A stretch of DNA of 64,000 nt. Source: Trachythela sp. YZ-2020 (Eukaryota; Cnidaria; Anthozoa; Malacalcyonacea; Clavulariidae). The position numbers were made by a program, and so were the translations under genes. Positions 45,180 through 55,190 of the stretch are shown one piece after another. Each line of letters starts with the position of its first letter. The first letter of the stretch is position 1. Location: NCBI GenBank assembly GCA_016169945.1, contig JADLSH010000079.1, positions 124,001 through 188,000 on the forward strand, read 5' to 3'. The notes beneath the pieces are model-generated. The model made no database searches. It saw nothing but the letters and a program-made list of their open reading frames with translations, and was not told the DNA's origin.

Positions 45180-48100
45180 CTATGATTTGGTGCTTTTGGT
45201 GAAGTGATCAACAATTGCTGCTAAAATTCGAGCAGTACGAGTTACTCTTGGCGACGACTTCAATGAATTCGATGGCGGTTTTGAGAGAATTGCAATCAAT
45301 CCATCTTTCCCGTACTTGTCAGAAACTTCATTCAGATCCTTGTATGTTAAACCAGAACCTGCAATTTTCTCAGCCATATTCTTCTTCAAAAAGCCGTTAT
45401 TTGTGCGTGGATCAAACATGATTTCGTTGAAGGTTTGCATATTTTTGTGGCGACGATCAAGATATTTCATGTCCTCGACAGCGTGGTATGTGGTTACAAG
45501 ATGCGAATGATCGACTATCGTCCTTGTTGACAGTTCAAGCTTAGATGAAAACACAATTTTTCGAAGAGCAAGGACATCTTCTAAGGAGTCGTGCGCATCG
45601 AATGTTTCTTGAAACAAAGCCTCGTAAAGAGACGATTGATTAATTTTTGGGAATGTATCGTTTGCATTCTTTAGTTGTGGAAATTGACTTTTAACGAGCT
45701 CTTTGTATAATGGCAGGGAATCAGCGAACCAAATGTCCATCAACTGTAAATTATGTGCAAAACTTTCTCCAGCGCTTCGCAAAAGTATTGGTGTATCGAA
45801 AGTTGCGACGTTATGTCCAATAAGTACAGTAACGATGGGTTTGTTTGACGTGGCTTTTGCTTGGTCAATTGACAGTGATATATATCTCTGGAGTTTGGTT
45901 AGGGCTTCACAAAAAGGTATGGTAGGTACTAATATTTCATTTTTAAAGAGTTTTCGTTCGCCTTTGATAGATTTTATTTCAAGATTATTTACTCTTGAAG
46001 CATAAAAATCGATATCATGTGTTGGCAGTACGTATTCGGAAAATATATGCGAACCAGACATGTCACATACTGATAATTGGCATATTTCGGCAAGTTTACC
46101 AGTTGTGTTTGTTTCTGTGTCAAACACCAAGAAATTGTAATTATTATTTTCGTCAAATTGAACTCCTTCTACTTGTGGTCTAGTGGTATAAGGAGGTACA
46201 ATGTTCTCGATTTCTTTGAATTGTTCTGATGACATTGCTTGAACTTTCGCAAGAATTTCTTGCTCTGGTATGTCAATTCCCAAATTCTTCTTAGACTTAG
46301 TCGAGTTTGTGTTTATGTCAGTGTTTAGATTTAATCCAACCCCTGTTTGGTAGGTTGTACCTTCCTTTGCTTCTTTTCTGGTAGTTTGGGCAGAACTGCT
46401 CAAGTGCTTTTGTATCCGTTGTCTTTTAAATTTTATGGTAGATTTTCTGTCTTTATCTTTATTTACTTTTGTAGTCATCCTTTCATTGTAATTTGTGCAA
46501 AAGGTTCCGGGTTCAATATTGAGTGCCTCCAATGTTCTGTCAACATAAGCATATCGGAGGTTTCTTTGGGCAACAGCACATGCAACCCGAAAATCATTGC
46601 TGTCACTGCCACCATAAAATCTAATTTTTGGATTTTTGGATCCCACCACACTGTTAAGGGTTTCGTTCCTTTGTGAATTTGAACATGGTGCAATTTTGTT
46701 AACCACAGTCTCAGTAGAGTAGTCACTGAATATATTATGAAGTGCATTCTTAAGGCTTTCACCAAACAGATCTTTACCATGTGGAAGACTTTTATGTCTG
46801 TAATTGTTGAGGTCGCTTTTGTATCCACACCAACTAATGTTACACTCTGTATGGTCTCCAAATGCATGAGGACAATGCATTCAATTGCTTTTTGGACTTC
46901 TTCTGGGCTACCTTTGTTTTGAGCTATAGCATAGGAAAAGCATTTGACTAAGTAATTGATGACCTTTTGTGATAATGTGGAACTGTTTGGAAATCTTGCA
47001 TTTTGTTTTAAGTTATATAGGCGTGTAGTTAATGATCTTTTTGTATGTACGATGTCACTTAGTTTTTCAACCTTGTACCCAACTTTTCGCCGAATGTGTG
47101 CTTCTGTTGTGGAGTCATCATCTCCAGTATACATAGAGTACTTTACGTTATGTTTAGGACCATTATTAAACAATTCTACTGCAGCGGAAGGCTCCATTGC
47201 CTTTGAGGAGTCCACATGATTTTTGCGACAGTCGTGAGCTTTCACAGGGGCATTGTTTCTTTTAGCATAATCACAAAAACGGCAGAATTTTACTCTTGTT
47301 GTGTAGTCTAACACTTCTCCTGTGGTCAAACACATAACAGCAGCTTGTCCAGTCAACGAATTGTGGCCTTTCCCTCTTTTCTGCCAGCCCATGTCAAATG
47401 AACAAGGGACAGAGACTAGATTGTCCTCACTGCATTCGGCTGTATTGGTCATCATCTCAGTTCGTATTAAATTTGTTGCTTCCTCACAACTTTTCTTAGC
47501 AATTGCTTCAACAGCCTGCCCAACTTCTCTTTCTCTATGTTTAAAAGTATTTGAATTTATTGTAGGTATGTTCATGCAAGATAAAATATTGTTCATATGA
47601 CTTTGCCCAATACCAGCATGGAGGCAACCAAGAGTTACTCGTGTGTTGATATCAAACGCCTTGGGACCTCGATTACCAGAACTGTGTTGTTTTGAAGTTT
47701 CAGCCTTGTTGAAATGACCACAAAAGGGACAGCTGATTTTAAATGTGCTGGCTAGGCCATGTCGCTGTTCATCACAAACATTGAAGGGCAAGGGACCTAA
47801 ATGATTTGAATATATACTTTAGCTAATAGTTTATCACTTTTGCATAGTTCATAGTTTCTTATTTTCCACACTTATTAGTCAGTCATTAAAATAGTTTTGT
47901 AAAATGTTTTAAAAATATGTATTATTTAATTTTTCCAACCAAACTTTATAATTAGTTTACCTGAGTGGCAATTGCTGCAATTTTCAAAACATTTTTTGAA
48001 GTGTCCCAGATCTACAATTCTGCTTCCATGCACAACTGTTTCTTCAGAAACAGCATCCTAAAAATGTGTAAGTATATTGAAATGAATTGTAATTTTGACA

Positions 48101-48698
48101 TATTGTTAGTTTATATTTGATACTAATTACTAGTCAAGAAATATAAACAAATGAAAACATTTGATACTAGTCAAGAAATATTGTACTGTACCTTTTTACT
48201 TCTTGTTTGTCGTTTTGAAGGGGGGTCATTTTCGTCACATTTGTCAAAAACAAGCTTTCTTCTCGCACCTAAAGCTGTTCTCATCGGAAGTAAACTTTTC
48301 TCCTTGTGTCCGACTTTATGTAATTTCGCAAAGCACCCGTTTGAATTCCGTTTATTATGACAGTTTGTTTTAGGAGACTCTGCGATACTGGTTTTAGACA
48401 TTGAAGATAAACTTTCTTCGTTATCCATACATTCAGCGTGGTCAGAAGTATAAATATAAAGCGCTCCAAACACCGAAAATACGTACGGAAACTTGCACCA
48501 CCAATTGCCGCGATGTGACTTCGTACGACGGCCAAAAACGTCGAGGAAACTATAGTTACCTCCAAAATTATAACTTTTATTTTCTCTTATTTCGGCCACG
48601 AAAATTGTTGGCGTTTTAAATAGCATTTGAACATTTCGTGTTATAAAATATTTGACATATTTGTTTGTCGAAAAACATTTTCTTGCAAAAGTCGCCAT
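45180..48698 (-). CDS. Mutator-like transposase fused to DEDDh exonuclease, one frameshift
   Basis: Three exons in phase: 48698-48192, 48057-47961 and 47796-45180. The N-terminus is basic. Exon 2 and the start of exon 3 give RIVDLGHFKKCFENCSNC. A zinc-type CPFCGHF follows, then FDMGWQKRGKGHNSLTG, a CRFCDYA...H-C cluster, MYTGDDDSTTEAH, and FGDHTECNISWCGYK: a Mutator-like transposase domain with likely catalytic Asp residues in FDMGWQ and GDDDS. The C-terminal half has exonuclease motifs FDTETN (D-x-E), GHNVATFD and HDSLEDV (H-x4-D), the DEDDh set of TREX and Pol III epsilon. Near 46870 the frame moves by one base (ECIV to PHAFGDH). With one base added the exons would code for about 1,073 residues. 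The exonuclease may process transposon or target ends, which is inference. Confidence 0.75.
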
Positions 48699-48851
48699 GT
48701 TTATATTTTGGTCTTTTTTTTTTTTTTATATAAACTTTATTTAACTGTTTGGTCTTTAAATCCCGCGAGGATCACGCGGCTATTTTAAATTTCCCGCCAT
48801 CTATACGGCTTACGCTACCATCGGGGATTAAACCCTAGGGAGCCACCTTAA

Positions 48852-49529
48852 TTGGAAATATGTAAAGGAGTTGGTATATTGTTAAAACCACAGATTTGGT
48901 TTGATTTCGGGCTTTTCTCGGCGAAAAAACTGTTCGCGTGTGTATGTAGTTTTTGTCAACCATGAGTGAGCGTATCCACATGAAAATTTTGGAATAAGTC
49001 ACCGTACTGTGCCTCTCGGCGTAGTAATTAAACAAATAAATTACCAGAAGGGAGACAGTTCCACATGTGGAAGTAATAGTGGGCAAGTAGTGGTGGTGAA
49101 AGATCGGCCTTAAAACGGCTTTTTGTGACGACTAAAGTCGACGAACTTTGCGTGTTGTAGCTACAATGACGAAGTTTGCGTGTTGTAGAGCACTAAGCCA
49201 AAACAAATGTGGAAAAATATTCATCATTTGATTAATAAATAATCGAAATCTACAAGCATTTGATCGTAACTTTGTAACTATATAATTGGGATCGGAGTAA
49301 TTGGCGCAAGCTGTTGCGTGAACCCTGCTACATATTTTTTCCCAGTAATTTTATAGTCCTATATCATTGTCATTTTAGTGGCAAATCTAAATAAATAAAT
49401 AAATAATTTTTCAGACATTCATATTCAGGAGGTTCTTCATACTTGTCGTTCTTGTCGTTCTTCATCCAATGTCGTTCTTGCATTTTGTCTTGTTGTTCGT
49501 AAACGTGCATGTTTTAAGATTATAATTTT
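48852..49529. other. spacer, no gene recognised
   Basis: Sequence to the right of the TTAA transposon. Short direct repeats of GACGAA-TTTGCGTGTTGTAG (about 49139-49188) and CTTGTCGTT (about 49443-49485) are the only structure seen. Confidence 0.4.
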
Positions 49530-49589
49530 GTGTTCAATTGTAATTGTGTGAAACTCTGTAAATATGTCATTGTGTTAATTAGTAATGTA

Positions 49590-49727
49590 GTATATACGAT
49601 CACTTGGAGGATTTTGCATTCAAATATCCGAAATGACGAGGAACGAAGATATATAGAGGCTTTTGAAATACAGAACCAACCTGAAGACATTATGAACGGT
49701 TGTGTTGGGAGAACAATTTGTATATAG
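49590..49727 (+). pseudogene. C-terminal tail of a Penelope-like GIY-YIG protein
   Basis: The plus-strand frame reads TWRILHSNIRNDEERRYIEA then FEIQNQPEDIMNGCVGRTI before a stop. The R-IEA-IQ...P-MNGC-GR ending resembles the extreme C-terminus of Penelope-like GIY-YIG nucleases. The rest of the gene is missing. The hammerhead-like motif follows 210 bp downstream, as expected of a Penelope terminal repeat. Confidence 0.4.
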
Positions 49728-49932
49728 ATAGATTTTAACCTAGTATTTTATATAGAAACTGTGTTTAACCTATAGAATTTATAATGTTCCCTAAAGTAGA
49801 ATTATATCCTAAAACAACTTATTACTAATGCATGATTAGTATTTTATTACTTCCGTTTACAATATAACTAAGCTAGAATTTGTAATTAGATACGCCTGTA
49901 TATACACTAGGATCTTAATATTTCTACTAACC

Positions 49933-49972
49933 ATTCCACTGAAGAAGCCTTGACCGGCGAAACGTTTGGATA
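49933..49972 (+). ncRNA. hammerhead ribozyme-like motif downstream of the Penelope tail
   Basis: TCCA-CTGAAGA-AGCCTTGACCGGC-GAAAC-GTT-TGGA. CUGAAGA at 49939-49945 fits the CUGANGA core, stem II is GCC/GGC, GAAAC is at 49959-49963, and GUU is the cleavage triplet. Stem I pairs UCCA with UGGA. As at 38.7 kb, stem III is almost absent. Confidence 0.55.
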
Positions 49973-50225
49973 TTAACAAATAAATAGTTAATTTTATGTC
50001 TGAAGAAATCAATACAACAAGTTCATATATATATATATTTTAACCTGGCTATAAGCTATAATGCAAAAGCTCACTTCCCTTGTGGTCGTTTGAGCACTCT
50101 GGCCCCAAGACACTTCACGCATGTCTGGATGCGCATGTGTCTGAGTATTGTACCACATGCGCTTGGTGAGGGCAAGAGTATGGTGTATAAATACGAAGTC
50201 ACTCGCATCTAGACTGCGTTACAAG

Positions 50226-50265
50226 CTGCACTGACGAGCCGTTGAACGGCGAAACATGCATGTCT
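50226..50265 (+). ncRNA. type I hammerhead ribozyme, satellite unit 1
   Basis: CTGCA-CTGACGA-GCCGTTGAACGGC-GAAA-CATGCATG-TC-TGCAG. Stem I is CUGCA/UGCAG, the catalytic core is CUGACGA and GAAA, stem II is GCCGU/ACGGC with loop UGA, stem III is CAU/AUG closed by GC, and the predicted cleavage follows the GUC triplet. All invariant core bases are present. Confidence 0.88.
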
Positions 50266-50507
50266 GCAGATTTGACTATATATGCTCCTTCACTTTGTGT
50301 TGTTGAGCACTCTGTGAGATTAATTGGTGGCTATAAGCTATAATGCAAAAGCTCACTTCCCTTGTGGTCGTTTGAGCACTCTGGCCCCAAGACACTTCAC
50401 GCATGTCTGGATGCGCATGTGTCTGAGTATTGTACCACATGCGCTTGGTGAGGGCAAGAGTATGGTGTATAAATACGAAGTCACTCGCATCTAGACTGCG
50501 TTACAAG

Positions 50508-50547
50508 CTGCACTGACGAGCCGTTGAACGGCGAAACATGCATGTCT
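50508..50547 (+). ncRNA. type I hammerhead ribozyme, satellite unit 2
   Basis: Same core and stems as unit 1, CUGACGA at 50513. Confidence 0.88.
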
Positions 50548-50788
50548 GCAGATTTGACTATATATGCTCCTTCACTTTGTGTTGTTGAGCACTCTGTGAG
50601 GTTAATTGGTGGCTATAAGCTATAATGCAAAAGCTCACTTCCTTGTGGTCGTTTGAGCACTCTGGCCCCAAGACACTTCACGCATGTCTGGATGCGCATG
50701 TGTCTGAGTATTGTACCACATGCGCTTGGTGAGGGCAAGAGTATGGTGTATAAATACGAAGTCACTCGCATCTAGACTGCGTTACAAG

Positions 50789-50828
50789 CTGCACTGACGA
50801 GCCGTTGAACGGCGAAACATGCATGTCT
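50789..50828 (+). ncRNA. type I hammerhead ribozyme, satellite unit 3
   Basis: Same core and stems as unit 1, CUGACGA at 50794. The unit has small deletions outside the ribozyme (CTTCCTTGTGG instead of CTTCCCTTGTGG). Confidence 0.88.
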
Positions 50829-51069
50829 GCAGATTTGACTATATATGCTCCTTCACTTTGTGTTGTTGAGCACTCTGTGAGGTTAATTGGTGGCTATAAG
50901 CTATAATGCAAAGCTCACTTCCCTTGTGGTCGTTTGAGCACTCTGGCCCCAAGACACTTCACGCATGTCTGGATGCGCATGTGTCTGACTATTGTACCAC
51001 ATGCGCTTGGTGAGGGCAAGAGTATGGTGTATAAATACGAAGTCACTCGCATCTAGACTGCGTTACAAG

Positions 51070-51109
51070 CTGCACTGACGAGCCGTTGAACGGCGAAACA
51101 TGCATGTCT
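51070..51109 (+). ncRNA. type I hammerhead ribozyme, satellite unit 4
   Basis: Same core and stems as unit 1, CUGACGA at 51075. Confidence 0.88.
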
Positions 51110-51350
51110 GCAGATTTGACTATATATGCTCCTTCACTTTGTGTTGTTGAGCACTCTGTGAGGTTAATTGGTGGCTATAAGCTATAATGCAAAGCTCACT
51201 TCCCTTGTGGTCGTTTGAGCACTCTGGCCCCAAGACACTTCACGCATGTCTGGATGCGCATGTGTCTGAGTATTGTACCACATGCGCTTGGTGAGGGCAA
51301 GGGTATGGTGTATAAATACGAAGTCACTCGCATCTAGACTGCGTTACAAG

Positions 51351-51390
51351 CTGCACTGACGAGCCGTTGAACGGCGAAACGTGCATGTCT
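51351..51390 (+). ncRNA. type I hammerhead ribozyme, satellite unit 5 (stem III variant)
   Basis: CUGACGA at 51356. Stem III reads CGTGCATG instead of CATGCATG, changing an A-U pair to a G-U wobble, so the fold is kept. Confidence 0.88.
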
Positions 51391-51631
51391 GCAGATTTGA
51401 CTATATATGCTCCTTCACTTTGTGTTGTTGAGCACTCTGTGAGGTTAATTGGTGGCTATAAGCTATAATGCAAAAGCTCACTTCCCTTGTGGTCGTTTGA
51501 GCACTCTGGCCCAAGACACTTCACGCATGTCTGGATGCGCATGTGTCTGAGTATTGTACCACATGCGCTTGGTGAGGGCAAGGGTATGGTGTATAAATAC
51601 GAAGTCACTCGCATCTAGACTGCGTTACAAG

Positions 51632-51671
51632 CTGCACTGACGAGCCGTTGAACGGCGAAACGTGCATGTCT
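51632..51671 (+). ncRNA. type I hammerhead ribozyme, satellite unit 6 (stem III variant)
   Basis: CUGACGA at 51637, with the same pairing-compatible A-to-G change in stem III as unit 5. Confidence 0.88.
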
Positions 51672-51913
51672 GCAGATTTGACTATATATGCTCCTTCACT
51701 TTGTGTTGTTGAGCACTCTGTGAGGTTAATTGGTGGCTATAAGCTATAATGCAAAAGCTCACTTCCCTTGTGGTCGTTTGAGCACTCTGGCCCCAAGACA
51801 CTTCACGCATGTCTGGATGCGCATGTGTCTGAGTATTGTACCACATGCGCTTGGTGAGGGCAAGAGTATGGTGTATAAATACGAAGTCACTCGCATCTAG
51901 ACTGCGTTACAAG

Positions 51914-51953
51914 CTGCACTGACGAGCCGTTGAACGGCGAAACATGCATGTCT
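51914..51953 (+). ncRNA. type I hammerhead ribozyme, satellite unit 7
   Basis: CUGACGA at 51919. Same as unit 1. The unit ends 20 bases later at the (TA)n boundary. Confidence 0.88.
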
Positions 51954-51977
51954 GCAGATTTGACTATATATATATAA

Positions 51978-52678
51978 CATAAAAGACAAACTAGGTCACT
52001 TCATTCAAACTTTTATTCACCTCCCGCCATCCATACTACGAAGCATACCAGAGACCATTAATAGGAGATTATCAAACATATCGTCAGACAAGCGATCGTT
52101 TGACTCAGCAGCTCCACCATTTCAAGAAGCCTTACATAGAAGTGGTTACAATTATACACTCAATTTTAACCCTCAACCACGAAAACCAAAGCGCACTAGG
52201 ACCAGAAATGTCACATGGTTCAACCAACCCTACAACGCCAATGTTGTGACCAACATTAGGCAAAAATTTATCCAAGCTGTCGACCAATGCTTTCCGCAAA
52301 ATCACCCCTTGCACAAGCTATTCAACCGCAACACTGTAAAGTTAAGCTACAGCTGCATGCCTAACGTATACAACGTCATTTCAGCCCACAACAAAGTCGT
52401 GCTCACTAAACCACCAGCCCAAACGAACACTTAAACCAGCAAAGATTGAATTGCCGCCAGAAAAAAATTCCTGTCCCCTCTCTGGTAAATGCCTAACAGA
52501 AAGAGTAGTATACCAAGCTACTGTAACGAGAGAAGACACAAACGAGATAAAGACTTATGTCGGACACACCGGGGGCGAATTTAAGACGAGATACAACAAC
52601 CGTACAAATTCATTCCGAAACGTAAAACACAAACGCGCTACTGAACTTAGCAAATACGTCTGGAATTTGAATTCATCA
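51978..52678 (+). pseudogene. Penelope-like element fragment A: RT C-terminus and GIY-YIG
   Basis: Plus-strand frames give LPPSILRSIPETINRRLSNI, SGYNYTLNFNPQPRKPKRT, RNVTWFNQPYNANVVTNIRQ, HPLHKLFNRNTVKLSYSCMP, then after a frameshift near 52430 ENSCPLSGKCLTERVVYQAT and KTYVGHTGGEFKTRYNNRT. The last block is the GIY-YIG nuclease (here TYV-x-GHT for the YIG part). RT catalytic blocks are missing upstream, where the hammerhead array lies instead. The fragment stops at TTCATCAGGCAG, where it meets fragment B tail to tail. Confidence 0.8.
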
Positions 52679-52679
52679 G

Positions 52680-53935
52680 GCAGTGACAAGTATCGAAAGA
52701 AATGACCGCTTATATGCTTCCTGCCGGAGCGTGGGGGTGTATGTGGGAGACAATGTGTGCATTCATGGCTTTGTTTGAGTTCTTTACGCGAAATTTGTTA
52801 CGGTGACGACACCGTGAAATTATTTCACCTCTTTTGTTGAGTAAACAATTCTTGTTTTTTTCTTTCAAAATACAAAATGTTTCTTCTAAGCATAAATAAA
52901 CATCGTTTTGCTCCTCCCGTGTACGTAATTGAATGTTATAAAATTTGCTAATTAATACTGAAATCCTTATTGTTTCCTTTCAATATACAAATATATTTCG
53001 AAAGTTCCGTGTCATTTGCATGCTTTTTAAGCTGAAACAATTTGGTGTGGTTGGCCAATCGCTCTTTGAATGTGGTTGCAGTCATGCCAATGTAATTTTT
53101 GATCGTGCTTGTGTTGCTTACTGTGACTGTTGCTTTGTATACTATGTCCCTAGTCATGCATTGTTTTTGAAGCGGTAAAATGGTGTTTTCTCTACAACTG
53201 CAATTGGTAGTGTCCCTGTCCTGTGGCTTGTTATTCCTAGATATGAGTGCATTGTACGTGTTTTGTGACTACTGACTTGACATTGTTCATGCAGCTGTAA
53301 CTTACTTTAACTGTATTTCTGTTAAAAAATTTATGGAGCTTGTGGTGCGGTGGAAAATGATTGGCAATTAGACTAAGGAAATTGCGTCCTATGTTTGTGC
53401 TAACGCTCTTGCTAAATGTTGAGTTGAACCAAATGGTGTTGCGTTGCCTATTCCTGGGTTGTTGTTGCGGTGCGTGCTGAGTGTAGCCAAGTTCATGATT
53501 AAAGTTTCTATGCCTAAGTGCGTTCAGATATATGGGTGCAGATTTCTGAAAAGTTTGCTCATCTGATGAAAGAAGTGCAATGCGCTTGTTAATTGATGCA
53601 GGTAGTTGCCTTGTGATGCTCGGTGGGTGATTAGAGTGTATATTTATGTATAGTGGATCGTCATTGGGCTTCCTATAGGGCCTATGTTTTCAATTGTTAA
53701 GGTCGACAGTTACATCTAAAAAGTTTACTATGCGTAAATTTGATTCGGCGGTAATTTTTAGCTCAAACTGCTCGAAACTTCTGTGGAGATCTTTTCTTGT
53801 TTTGTCTGCTAACCGTGCTGATTGACTTTTTATAATAACGAAACCGTCATCTCTATATAGGCCGATGCTTTCTTTGCCAAATTTCTTACTCAGATGGTTT
53901 AAAATGAAAGGCCTACTAACTCACAAATTTCAGAA
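52680..53935 (-). pseudogene. Penelope-like element fragment B: RT palm, thumb and GIY-YIG
   Basis: Minus-strand relative of 26397-27640. It keeps the catalytic block GLYRDDGFVIIKSQ near 53840 that copy 1 lost, then FEQFELKITAESNLRIVNFL, KPNDDPLYINIHSNHPPSIT and the GIY-YIG core KNYIGMTATTFKERLANHT (53130-53070). Several frameshifts and stops make it a pseudogene. At its 5' side (53936-53965) the sequence GATAGCAAGAGTTTGT is the reverse complement of what follows in copy 1, so the element was broken by an inversion. Confidence 0.75.
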
Positions 53936-53965
53936 ACGGTTAAAAAAAGATAGCAAGAGTTTGTC

Positions 53966-54850
53966 TGACGTTACCATGGGGAACATCTTGGGGAAAATTA
54001 AAAAGATTATGACTAGGTGCAACATGCTGCTGGTCACAGATGGTACATTCATGAAAATTGTTGTAAATAAATAGAATAGCTGTAAAAGTTCGTTCTGACC
54101 ATAACCCCAAAGCATTATCCGTTAGCCAACCCAAATTCATATAAAAGCAGAACAGGGGCGCTAGAGGATAGCCCGCATCCAGAAAAATGACTGCAGTTAG
54201 TGCAAGTGCAGTGTGATATCGCGATTAGGACTAAATGTCATGATCCCACTGGTATTGAAGTTCATATCTCTGTTAAGTGAATTAAATTTTAATACACGCA
54301 TTAAGTGCTTTTAGTGTGCCCAATAGTAAGAATTGGCATTTTTAAAGATTTTGTCTTAACTAATATAACAGCCAACTCAATTACCCTTTTTTTGAAGTCC
54401 AAAGTTTTATTTAGTACTGAATTCCCACCTAAAAATCCAATTTAATAATTAACTTCAAGGGACTGTTCATGCGAGTGACTTTAGGCAGATGGTCGTGATT
54501 TCCTGGCGAATCATGCATGCTAGCTTACTTTACAAGCTTGTCATGTGCCTAATATGAGTTGGCTATCCAAGCCAAGAAAAATAAATCCTCTAATCATTGG
54601 TGCATATTTTGCAAAATAGGTAATTACAGAAAATGTATACACTCCCACTTTCGCCACTTTCTCCACCCCCCTCCTAGAAATATATCTCCCCTTCTTAGGA
54701 TTATATCGTGAACAGGGTCCTAAGGTGGGTGCCCTTGTGGAAGTGCCTATCCGAAGCAGTGCATTTGACAAATTTCTTAGTTGGTTTACTTGAGTGACAT
54801 ACAGTTGCCGACCCTTCGTGAAGCACCAAGAGAAGCAGAAACTTACATGG
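53966..54850. other. spacer, no gene recognised
   Basis: Non-coding as far as I can see. Confidence 0.35.
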
Positions 54851-55190
54851 TGGTCCACAACAGTTTGGTTTGTTCACTGTCAACCCCCTTTCCTCCCTCC
54901 CTTCCTCCCAATAACCATTTGCAATATAGAATTTTTCGGCTGGATTGAAAACCTTTGCATTCTGATGAGCACACTTGGAACATTTGTAATTAGGCTCCTT
55001 CCCCCCGTAGATTTGAAAAGATGACAATAGAAGTCTTGTAGGGGAGTCCAGACCTTTCAAGACCTAGCCCTACTAGTTTGACTTACTTGAAGTTTCATGT
55101 GAACCCAGTAATGTAGAGATCAAACCTTGCTCCAAAGCCATTTCGTCAGTAACATGGCCGGCTTTTGAGGGTAGGTGTGAGGAGGTACGC
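54850..55190 (-). CDS. possible minus-strand exons of an unknown gene
   Basis: Two consensus donors (GTAAGT) lie on the minus strand close together. One follows EMALEQGLISTLLGSHETS (near 55087), the other follows a segment with YKCSKCAHQNAKVFNPAEKF and VNKPNCCGPP (near 54848). The cysteine pairs (CSKC, CC) suggest a zinc-binding segment. The exons do not join into a confident model and no family is recognised. Confidence 0.2.

Larger units (their letters stand above)
44517..48847 (-). mobile_element. complete 4.3-kb TTAA-type DNA transposon with transposase-exonuclease gene
   Basis: The 18-bp perfect terminal inverted repeats GGTGGCTCCCTAGGGTTT (44517 onwards, and its complement ending at 48847) are each flanked by TTAA (44513-44516 and 48848-48851), the expected target duplication. 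Length is 4,331 bp. One three-exon gene fills most of it on the minus strand. TTAA duplications are used by piggyBac, Kolobok and Sola3 elements. The encoded transposase is not piggyBac-like, so a Kolobok-like or unclassified TTAA superfamily is more likely. About 660 bp of non-coding sequence lies between the left end and the stop codon, and about 150 bp between the right end and the start codon. Confidence 0.85.
50047..51972 (+). repeat. hammerhead ribozyme satellite: seven 281-282-bp tandem units
   Basis: Units beginning GGCTATAAGCTATAATGCAA repeat head to tail with very few differences. CTGACGAG cores lie at 50231, 50513, 50794, 51075, 51356, 51637 and 51919, giving spacings of 281-282 bp. 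The array is bounded on both sides by (TA)n (50020-50036 and 51966-51976), as if inserted in or recombined through a TA microsatellite. The last unit is cut at GACTATATATA. Each unit carries a TATAAATA about 45 bp before the ribozyme core. Self-cleavage of a multimeric transcript would release about 281-nt monomers, as in animal retrozymes and satellite hammerheads. That outcome is inferred from the family. Confidence 0.9.

Noticed and set aside
44517..48847. piggyBac assignment based on TTAA
   Set aside because: The encoded protein lacks piggyBac features and the termini do not begin CCY. The transposase domain is Mutator-like.
50047..51972. Regular repeats considered as a CRISPR-like or VNTR array
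   Set aside because: Units are identical throughout with no variable spacers, the host is eukaryotic, and each unit holds a hammerhead fold.
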